7,467 nt of DNA. It comes from Candidatus Margulisiibacteriota bacterium. Its GTDB lineage: Bacteria > Margulisbacteria > WOR-1 > O2-12-FULL-45-9 > XYB2-FULL-48-7. The DNA is taken from contig JAQUOB010000007.1 of NCBI GenBank assembly GCA_028717325.1, positions 5,807 to 13,273 of the forward strand. Direction: 5' to 3'. Below are positions 1 through 6,700 of the stretch, in pieces. Numbering within the stretch: the stretch's first letter is position 1; every line of letters begins with the position of its first letter. The position numbers were made by a program, and so were the translations under genes. Under the pieces are notes generated by a model. The model did no database searches. It was not told the origin of the DNA and saw nothing but the letters and a program-made list of their open reading frames with translations.

Positions 1-1049
1 TCATAATCGTTTCGGGCGTTCCAGATCAGAAAGCCCTTGACCCCTTCGTCCTCACAGGCCTTGACCTGCTGCCTGATATACTCCGGCCCGAAGTTGGGCG
101 AAAGCATGTTAAAGCCCTGGATCCAGGGGACCAAGACCGTCGCTTCATCAGACAATATTTCTCTGGCCTGCTTGACGCCGGTATTGACAAAATAATAGGG
201 TTCGGCGCCGGGCTGGGCAAAGCCGTCGTAGCCGGCGTGAAAATGTGAGGGATAGAGCATCGGCGAGAGGACGTCCAGATATTTGCCCATCCGTTCCAGG
301 TCCTGGCCCAGATTGTCGATATCGACCCGGCTCTGCCAAGCGGTCACGCCGAAAATATCGACGGCGAGCGACGTGCTGTACGGCTCGATCCTTTTTTTGA
401 CATCGGCCAGAAAATCACAAATGATATCGACCTTGCTGACACCCTCTTTTGCGTGCGGGTAATAGGCATTATGCGATTCGCCTTCCGCCGGGAAACGGAT
501 ATAATCGAACTGCACCTCATCAACTCCCGACAGGGCGGCCGTTTCGGCGATCAGAGCGTTATACAGCCTCACTTCGTCGGCGTAAGGATCAAGCCACTTG
601 CCCCCCTTCCGGTCGCGGTATAACCCGCTGCCGACATGGACCCCCAGGTCGGGACGCGCCAGGGCCAGATGGTCGTCTTTAAAGACCACGATCCTCGCCG
701 TGAGGATAAAGTTGTCTTTGTGCAGTTCGGCCGCCAGCCGGGACAGCCACGGGCTGGGAGTCGCTTTTGTTTCGGCGGTCAGTTTATGTTCCCGGGCCAG
801 CTGAAGGTAGGGTTGGCTGATGATCTCTTTGGCATCGATCACCATGGTGTTCAGGCCGGCCGCTTTGCAGCGCTCCTTAAGCTCATTGAATCTCCTCGGC
901 AGCTGGGCGACATAGGCCGTCACATAGATGCCCCGCTCCGAAACTCTTTTGTCCCGGGCAAACTCTTTGATCATTTGCGGTTGAGGCGAAAGAGACAGGA
1001 CGGAAAAAAGCAAAAGGGACAAAGGCAGCAGCGTCAGGCATCGTTTCAT
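1..1049 (-). CDS. Putative secreted glycoside hydrolase, DUF4015 family (3' end cut by window edge)
   Basis: The frame is open from the ATG at 1049 to the window edge, giving 349 residues without a stop. Residues 1-22 form a signal peptide (MKR then a Leu/Ser-rich core), so the enzyme is probably exported; no lipobox is seen. The rest matches the DUF4015 putative glycosyl hydrolase domain (PF13200), a TIM-barrel family: RGIYVTAYVA near 39-48, a VIDAKE strand at 70-75, ARIVVFKDD at 118-126, the FDYIRFP strand at 181-187, DIFGVTAW at 231-238, SPMLYPSHF at 262-270 and a terminal LIWNARNDY at 341-349. The acidic residues on these strands (for example D182 and D231) are the likely catalytic-site candidates, by family analogy. 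The domain normally ends just after the last motif, so only a short tail should be missing. The substrate is unknown; a polysaccharide of the cell envelope or surroundings is inferred. It is divergent from the receiver gene. No Shine-Dalgarno precedes the start. Confidence 0.88.
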   Translation of the reverse strand, partial: MKRCLTLLPLSLLLFSVLSLSPQPQMIKEFARDKRVSERGIYVTAYVAQLPRRFNELKERCKAAGLNTMVIDAKEIISQPYLQLAREHKLTAETKATPSPWLSRLAAELHKDNFILTARIVVFKDDHLALARPDLGVHVGSGLYRDRKGGKWLDPYADEVRLYNALIAETAALSGVDEVQFDYIRFPAEGESHNAYYPHAKEGVSKVDIICDFLADVKKRIEPYSTSLAVDIFGVTAWQSRVDIDNLGQDLERMGKYLDVLSPMLYPSHFHAGYDGFAQPGAEPYYFVNTGVKQAREILSDEATVLVPWIQGFNMLSPNFGPEYIRQQVKACEDEGVKGFLIWNARNDY

Positions 1050-1058
1050 GTTATTAAT

Positions 1059-1064
1059 ATTCTA
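1059..1064 (-). promoter_or_regulatory. Possible -10 box for the glycoside hydrolase gene
   Basis: TAGAAT on the minus strand matches the sigma-70 -10 consensus at five of six positions. It ends nine bases before the hydrolase ATG, so a transcript would start about at the start codon, which fits the absence of a ribosome binding site. No convincing -35 box is visible at the usual distance, so this rests on one hexamer and its position. Confidence 0.3.
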
Positions 1065-1113
1065 CCATAAACAGTTGCTTTTCTCCCGCCTTCATGCGAA
1101 AATATGGTCTGTC

Positions 1114-1120
1114 AGGAGGT
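1114..1120 (+). promoter_or_regulatory. Shine-Dalgarno of the receiver gene
   Basis: AGGAGGT, a near-perfect anti-16S match, ends nine bases before the ATG at 1130. It fixes that ATG as the start and rules out the in-frame ATG at 1094, which would lie upstream of the site and add 12 residues unlike the family. Confidence 0.85.
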
Positions 1121-1129
1121 AATACAAAG

Positions 1130-1600
1130 ATGTCAAAACCGGTAATCATGGTAGTGGACGATGAAGTCGATGTCGCCAATTCCATCGCCAACACGATAAA
1201 AGACACGGGTGAGTACGAAGTGGTGACGGCCTATTCGGCCAAAGAGGGCCTCGAGCAGCTTAGTAAACATCGGACGTTTCTCGGCCTCGGCGGCAACAAG
1301 ATCCGCCTGATCTTTCTGGACATCAAAATGCCGCAGATGGACGGCTTGCAGCTGCTCGAAAAGATCCGCAAGGATTACGGCGAGGATATCGGCATTTCCA
1401 TGCTGACCGCCTGGGAAGACGCGGAAAAATGGGACCGCGCGACCTCCGGTTTCGTCGTCAATTATATCAGGAAGCCCTTTAAGGGCGAAGACCTGCTGGC
1501 GACGATCAAGAACTTTTTTGAAGGCCGGGAAGCCAGGATGGTCCTTGATACTTTCGAGAAGCACATCGAGAAACAGGAAGAGTTCAGAAAAAAGCCGTAA
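1130..1600 (+). CDS. Stand-alone response regulator receiver (CheY-like)
   Basis: A 156-residue single-domain response regulator that accepts a phosphoryl group from a histidine kinase. Visible receiver landmarks: the acidic pair D10-D11 in VVDDE, the phospho-acceptor D64 in FLDIKMPQMDG, the switch T93 in SMLTAW and the conserved lysine K115 in YIRKPF. The domain ends near residue 130, followed by a charged helical tail of about 26 residues (131-156) with no DNA-binding or enzymatic output domain. The acceptor aspartate lies later than usual because of an extra loop of roughly eight residues with a GLGG core before strand beta-3 (about residues 48-58). The start at 1130 is set by the strong ribosome binding site at 1114-1120. 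A weak promoter, TTGCTT (1075-1080) with GAAAAT (1098-1103) at 17-bp spacing, could serve it. The gene converges on the histidine kinase at 1654-3681, its most likely partner, though this pairing is inferred from proximity and from each lacking what the other has. Confidence 0.92.
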   Translation: MSKPVIMVVDDEVDVANSIANTIKDTGEYEVVTAYSAKEGLEQLSKHRTFLGLGGNKIRLIFLDIKMPQMDGLQLLEKIRKDYGEDIGISMLTAWEDAEKWDRATSGFVVNYIRKPFKGEDLLATIKNFFEGREARMVLDTFEKHIEKQEEFRKKP

Positions 1601-1651
1601 GTTATAAGCTATAAGTTGTAAGCCGCTTAATCCTTAGTGCTTAGAGCTTAC
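1588..1651 (-). terminator. Possible intrinsic terminator for the minus-strand kinase transcript
   Basis: Reading the minus strand beyond the kinase stop, bases 1651-1633 can pair with 1615-1597 (about 16 of 19 positions counting G-U pairs). After the stem comes GGC and then six T's (1593-1588). The T-run lies inside the last codons of the receiver gene. The stem is AT-rich with internal mismatches, so termination strength is doubtful. On the plus strand no T-run follows, so it would not act as a classical terminator for the receiver gene. Confidence 0.4.
1598..1650. repeat. Heptad-spaced TAAG/CTTA array with dyad symmetry
   Basis: TAAG occurs at 1598, 1605, 1612 and 1619. Its reverse complement CTTA occurs at 1626, 1633, 1640 and 1647. 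All eight boxes keep an exact 7-bp period and are symmetric about base 1624. The three-base spacers between boxes are much less conserved. Degenerate units continue the register on both sides (AAAG at 1591, CTAA at 1654), so the array reaches into both flanking stop codons. It fills essentially the whole space between the convergent receiver and kinase genes. It resembles in design the short tandem heptamer repeats known between genes in some bacteria; the function here is unknown. Confidence 0.8.
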
Positions 1652-1653
1652 TG

Positions 1654-3681
1654 CTAAAAGATCAGTTTGAACGTCGTCCCCTTGCCCACTTCGCTCTCGA
1701 CCTTGATGTCGCCGCCGTGCTGGCGCACGATCCGGTAGACGATAGACAGCCCCAGCCCCACCCCTTCATGCCGCGTGGAATAAAAGGGGTCGAAGATCTT
1801 TTCCCTGATCTCTTCAGGAATACCTTTGCCGGTATCGGAGACCTCCGCCACCACATGACCGTCGTCTTTGTAGGTCCGCAGGGTCAGATCGCCGCCGTCC
1901 GGCATGGCGTCCAGCGCGTTTTGAATTAGATTGACAAAAATCTCCTGGAATTCTTCGGGGTCGCCTTTGACCGGGGGGATCGGCTGCAACTCTTTTTTGA
2001 GGCCGACACGGCTGATGGTAAAACACTGGAGCGTCGAGTCGATCACCTCGTTCAAATCGATATCGACTTCGCGCTTTTCTTTTTCTTTGGCCAGGCCCAG
2101 CATCCGCTGGACGATGCCGGCGATCCGGTCGATATGCTTGAGCATCAGATCGCGGTACTGCTTAAGATAATCGAGTTCGCGCGCCTGGTTGGCCAGGCGT
2201 TCCGTTTCGGCACGGATCACGGTCAGGGGATTGCGGATCTCGTGCGTAACGCCAGCGGTCAGCGTGCCCAGCGAGGCCAGCCGCTGGGACCGTTCGAGCT
2301 GCCGCTCCGCCACTTCGAGGTCGACTTTTATCTTTTCGTAAGAGCGCGTATGGTCGAGCGTGATCGCCACCTGATTGGCCAGGACCTTCAGCAGTCTCAG
2401 GTCTTGATCGGTATAAGGGTCTTCGGAGAGTTTGGGGCCCAGGGCGAAGAAAGCGATCAGCCGGTCCTCGAGGAGGCAGGGGACAACGATCGCGGAACTT
2501 GTCTCCTTGACCTCGCAGAGCGGCTCCCTTTTGGCGATCAGTTCTTTGACCAGGGGGCTGTCGATCTTAACTTTCTGTCCGTCTTTTTGCGGCAAATAGG
2601 TGTCTTTTTCATAAACAACATAGAACTCGGATGTCTTATGGGGTTCGGCAAAATTTTCCGGAAGATATACCCTCGGGCTCGAGATCTCGACGACATTATG
2701 GAACGTCTCGTAGAGCACTTTCAAGATATCGGGCAGGGACAACTTCTCGCCCACGCGGGAGCTGGCGTCGGAGAGGGCCTTGTAATAATCGTATTTGCCG
2801 CGCAGAAACAATTTATCGGATGTCGTCTGGAAAAACAATCTTAAAACGTGGTGCGTTTCCGCGACCAGAATACCGTAGGAAACGGTGAGGGCAAGAAAAA
2901 GCAGATCGATTTTCTCGGAGAGAAAAGTCCTGTAAAGGTAGACCAGCGTCAAATAAATCACCGCATGAAATAAAATCGCCAGGATTTCAGCGATTGTCCG
3001 GCTGATGACGACCGAGATGTCCATCAGGCGATGCTTGGTAATGGCGTAGGCAAGCAGCAGCGGGTATGCTAAAACCAGAATATTGGCGATCGGAGGGACC
3101 GGGATGTCGTACCATAAAAGAAAATTGGTCGAACCGCCCGCATAGCCGATCGCGGTCCCCAGGAACACGTACATTATCTGGGCCCGGAGATGGCCCGAGG
3201 CCGTCCGAAAGACCGTATACATTATGTATAAGGAATATAAGGCATAGAAAAAAAACATGAGCAGGAAAAGAGGGTAAGCCGCTCCCGGCGTGGGCCAAAA
3301 TTCAAAATACAGTTTTTTTGTGATGCCTTCGACGATCAACGGCGTAAAATTAAGCAGCAAGAAAGCCCCGCCGAGAAAATAAGAAAAATAACTTTGCAGG
3401 CGATTTTCGTGATACTTATCCGTCAGCCAGAGGGAAAAATTAAAATAAGCGACGGGGATCAGAATGGCGCCCGCCATGAAGACCCGGCACCAGAACAAGG
3501 CGCCGGCCGCATCCGTGGCGATCTGCCAAAAAAAATAGCCGAAGCTCCAGAAAAAAACGCTGAAAGCGAAAAAGGCGTAATTCTTATTTAACGCGTTCTG
3601 GCTGCCCTTGACCAGCGCGTAAAAACCCAGCAAAAGACTGGCCAGTCCGTTAACGAGAGCGCTAAAAGCAAAATAGTTCAT
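1654..3681 (-). CDS. Membrane sensor histidine kinase (multi-TM, GAF, HisKA, HATPase)
   Basis: A 675-residue kinase of the NtrB/AtoS-like type. Residues 1-215 form a seven-segment membrane region resembling the histidine-kinase N-terminal 7TM domain (PF16927), with helices near 5-25, 34-56, 60-86, 97-118, 135-158, 168-190 and 195-215. Two further hydrophobic segments follow at about 228-252 and 258-280. A GAF domain spans roughly 297-445, and a coiled-coil signalling helix covers 446-470. The HisKA H-box carries phospho-acceptor H480 in THEIRNPL. The HATPase domain has the N-box (N584, N588), G1 (DTGKG, 616-620), F-box (F630, DPF) and G2 (GVGLGLS, 640-646); all core boxes are intact, so it should be active. 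It has no receiver of its own, and the convergent stand-alone receiver is the likely partner. The ligand is unknown; the many membrane helices suit a hydrophobic or membrane-borne cue. It lies 51 bp downstream of the hydrolase-methyltransferase and also has its own apparent promoter. There is no proper Shine-Dalgarno, only an AGG touching the ATG. Confidence 0.93.
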   Translation of the reverse strand: MNYFAFSALVNGLASLLLGFYALVKGSQNALNKNYAFFAFSVFFWSFGYFFWQIATDAAGALFWCRVFMAGAILIPVAYFNFSLWLTDKYHENRLQSYFSYFLGGAFLLLNFTPLIVEGITKKLYFEFWPTPGAAYPLFLLMFFFYALYSLYIMYTVFRTASGHLRAQIMYVFLGTAIGYAGGSTNFLLWYDIPVPPIANILVLAYPLLLAYAITKHRLMDISVVISRTIAEILAILFHAVIYLTLVYLYRTFLSEKIDLLFLALTVSYGILVAETHHVLRLFFQTTSDKLFLRGKYDYYKALSDASSRVGEKLSLPDILKVLYETFHNVVEISSPRVYLPENFAEPHKTSEFYVVYEKDTYLPQKDGQKVKIDSPLVKELIAKREPLCEVKETSSAIVVPCLLEDRLIAFFALGPKLSEDPYTDQDLRLLKVLANQVAITLDHTRSYEKIKVDLEVAERQLERSQRLASLGTLTAGVTHEIRNPLTVIRAETERLANQARELDYLKQYRDLMLKHIDRIAGIVQRMLGLAKEKEKREVDIDLNEVIDSTLQCFTISRVGLKKELQPIPPVKGDPEEFQEIFVNLIQNALDAMPDGGDLTLRTYKDDGHVVAEVSDTGKGIPEEIREKIFDPFYSTRHEGVGLGLSIVYRIVRQHGGDIKVESEVGKGTTFKLIF

Positions 3682-3687
3682 CCTGTG

Positions 3688-3704
3688 AATGAGATTATCT
3701 CATT
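3688..3704. promoter_or_regulatory. 17-bp perfect palindrome over the kinase -10 box (candidate operator)
   Basis: On the minus strand the site reads AATGAGAT-A-ATCTCATT, two perfect 8-base arms around a single central base. It covers the whole putative -10 hexamer (3694-3699) and the expected transcription start, which is where a repressor would block polymerase. It could also form a short hairpin at the 5' end of the kinase mRNA or at the 3' end of the preceding message. The symmetry is seen directly; the operator role is inferred. Confidence 0.5.
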
Positions 3705-3723
3705 TAATTGTCGGGGTTGTCAA
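3694..3723 (-). promoter_or_regulatory. Sigma-70-like promoter of the kinase gene
   Basis: A perfect -35 TTGACA (3723-3718) is followed after 18 bp by GATAAT (3699-3694), five of six matches to the -10 consensus. It sits entirely in the 51-bp gap after the hydrolase-methyltransferase stop. Predicted initiation near 3687 leaves a leader of only about six bases before the kinase ATG at 3681, so the message would be almost leaderless. The kinase could thus be transcribed both by read-through and on its own. Confidence 0.6.
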
Positions 3724-3732
3724 TTTACGCGG

Positions 3733-6700
3733 CTAGAGCGGTTTTTTACCGACTACGACGACAGCTTGATCGCCGAACGATCTCGTCGAGGCAACGATCT
3801 CGATCCCGTTCGCTTTGAGCAAGTTCTCGAGCTCGGCCGCCGACAAATATTTGAACCGGCCGCTCTCCTCTTCCACTTCGATCCAGCCCATCGCGCTGTT
3901 CAAAAGGTTGCGGGCGCGCTCGAGCATTTCCTTTTGATCGGCCCCGGGATAATCCGCTTTCAGTTTTTCCATAAACCGGAAATAGATCTGCGAAACGTCG
4001 GCATCCGGTTTGAGGCTGGTCAGGACGATAGAACCGCCCTTCTTTAATCTTTCACATATCTTTTTTACCGCTGCTTCCGGTTTTTGCAGATAGGAGAGGA
4101 ACAAACTGGCGACTATTTTGTCATAAAATTCCGGCTGGTGCGGCAGTTCGCCCTGCTCAACGTCGAGCTTGTGCAGTTCGAGCGCCGGCAGGTCTTTTCT
4201 CTTCACTTTTATTTTATCGATCCTCTGCTCGGCCCGGCCTAAAGCCGCTTCGACAAAATCGACCCCGGTCATCACGCCCCGGCCCCAGCCGCTTGTCTCC
4301 ATCTGCAGGGCCATCCGATCAAGACTGAGCGTTAAGAAATTCCCGTTGCCGCAGCCGACGTCCAGGACATTGTCGCCGGGCCGTATTTCAAGATGCTTCC
4401 ACATCAACTCCAGGTAATCCATATAATCTCTGGTTTCTAGCAGGATATCGAAGCCCTCCAGGTACTTGTTCCAGTTATGGACTTCTTCCTCTCTGGACAG
4501 TCTCTTGCTTATTCGATGGCGTTCCAGCACGCCTCTTTTAACTATTTCGCTATCTTTCGGATGGATTATTTCATCAGAGGACACTGTCTGCCCGGTGGCA
4601 AGTGATTTTATTTGTCTGACGACTTCCGCGAATATTTCCGGCGCTTTGCCGGCCTCTCTCACCCTGTGCGACAGGCCGCGATAAGTTTTTATTTCCCTTT
4701 GAGCGCCCGCCGGGTTCACGTTCAATACTTGTTGGACCTCATCGATATCCACCCAGGGATCCTCACTGCCGCAAGACCAAATTATGGGGATTTTCACATT
4801 GTTCATGTCCTCCAAGGTCGTAGTCAAGCCAGCGTAGCCCGCCCGGTCCGTGTCGCCAAGAAATTTATCGCTGTCGACAATGTGGCCGAGCAGGTTCAAG
4901 GCCCCTTTTCTGAGCCCTGCCTGGTAATCCCCGACGAGATTTTCGCCGTAGACCCGGCTCAACAGACTTTCGACGTTGGGCGAGCCCACGATCGGCAGAA
5001 GAAAATCAATTCGCCCATCCAGGGATGCCGCTTTGATCGCCGGCCGGGCTGACAGGCTGAAAGGGACCAGTCCGATGCTTTGGGGCTTGATATTGATCGA
5101 TAAGTAATCGGCCGCGGCCAGGATATTCGCCGTCGATCCGGAGAGCGTCAGGTCATAGATCTCCCCTTCACTTTCGCCGACCGAACAGGCATCGTCGTAG
5201 CGCAGGGCGCCGAAGCCGTTCTTCTTCAAATAAAGGGCGAGCAGAAAAGAAGTCTCTTTTGTTTTTCCGAACGCCGGCGGGATGATCACCCAGGGCACGT
5301 TTCTCGGATCGTCAACTTTTTCCGGATAATCAAGATAAGCTTTGACCCTGGCCCCCTCTCGATTATAAAAATCGGTCAATTTTAACGGTTCTTTGGCCTG
5401 CCAGCGGCGGATCAATCGATCAATGAGGCCCCTGAAAAACAACCGGACCCGGTGCCAAAGGATCAAGACCGGCATCGGAACAAATCTACTGTGCTCGATC
5501 GCTGGCAGCGCGGCCAGATCCAGAGCGTCCACCTTGACTTCGGTCGCTCTCTTCGTTGTTTCAACTTTCACCAGATCGGCCGTCGGTGTGGCGACTGCGG
5601 CCTGTCCATTGAAAGCGGGGATTCGAGCGCCGGAATTTTCTTCTTCCTCGGCAATTTTAAGCGACTCCGCTCTCCACATTTCTTGAAAGTCACGACCGGC
5701 AGTCAAGACGCTGATCCTCTCTCCCACTTTACGCAAAACCAGCGCATACAATTTGGAAGCGATATCCGGGTCTGTATTATTTTTAGAAAGCGGCTCCGCG
5801 GAATAAAGCCCGGGATATCGGCCGACCAGGGCGGCGCCCTCTTCATCGTTAGGGACGCGGTTTGAGCCAAGCCAAAATCCGAAGATGCTGTTTTCTTTCT
5901 GCGCTTCGATATCCTCGGGGTACCGGGCCTTGATCGTTTCAGTTCTAAAGGCAAAAACACCGTAAACCAATTTTCCGGGATTGCCGGGCAGTAATTTGAA
6001 CTTTTCATAGTCGTCTTTTATGGAATCGTGATCGGTTATCGTTTCATTCTCTTTGCCGTCTAAATGCAGCTGTTCTTCCTTTTTAAGATCGACCACCGAA
6101 AGAGTTCTTGGGTCTTTACTCCTAACATAACGTCGCCTGGCCTCGTCAAAAAGACTCCTCAAAGATCTCCAAGCCGCATAATTAGACTCCTTTGCGTCAC
6201 GCTCGATCCCGGAAGCCAGTATCGCCAGTTTTTTTTGCGGATCATACAGATAGAGCCGCGGGGCCACCCAGAGCTCCGACATTATCTGCGTCGCAATGTT
6301 AAATACGGCATGAAGGGTCGGGGCTCTTTTCAGGTTCCGGTTCAAACCGGCCGCGGCATCCTCGATCAATTGTTCCTGATCAACCAGTTTGAAAGTATCG
6401 TTTTCATCGCCTGGTTGAATATTCTGGACCTGAACCATATATTTGCTCAACAAGTAATTAAGCAGGGTTTCATAGTTAACGGAAATTCTTTTTCGACCGC
6501 ACCATTCCCTATATTCCTTTTTAGTGAAGATCCCATTATTACTTTCACTCATATCAGTGATTAAAGGCATTATTTGCGCCGCTTCATCAACAAGAGATAA
6601 GGCCGGCCTGTTCATCGGGGTATTGATCCGGCTGGTCATGAAAACTGTTTGCATTTCAAGATCGCGCGCGCTTTTAAGAGGAGCCGTCGCCAGCGCCGGC

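Noticed and set aside
636..1070. A 144-codon plus-strand frame
   Set aside because: It lies wholly opposite the DUF4015 hydrolase, whose motifs are clear, and it would run into the divergent promoter region of that gene.
1094..1129. Upstream ATG extending the receiver by 12 residues
   Set aside because: The AGGAGGT at 1114-1120 lies inside this extension and points to the ATG at 1130, where the receiver fold normally begins.
1133..1564. A 143-codon minus-strand frame
   Set aside because: It is the antisense shadow of the receiver gene, which has all receiver motifs and a strong ribosome binding site.
1598..1650. The box array as a CRISPR or tRNA-like structure
   Set aside because: The units are only seven bases with three-base spacers, and there is no cloverleaf or anticodon arm.
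2134..2844. A 236-codon open frame on the plus strand
   Set aside because: It is antisense to the kinase GAF and membrane-to-GAF region, has no recognisable domain, and its length is explained by the strong codon pattern of the real gene on the other strand.
3729..3747. GCGG-CTAGA-GCGG followed by six T's, resembling a plus-strand terminator
   Set aside because: The two GCGG elements are direct, not inverted, repeats, so no stem forms, and no plus-strand gene ends here.
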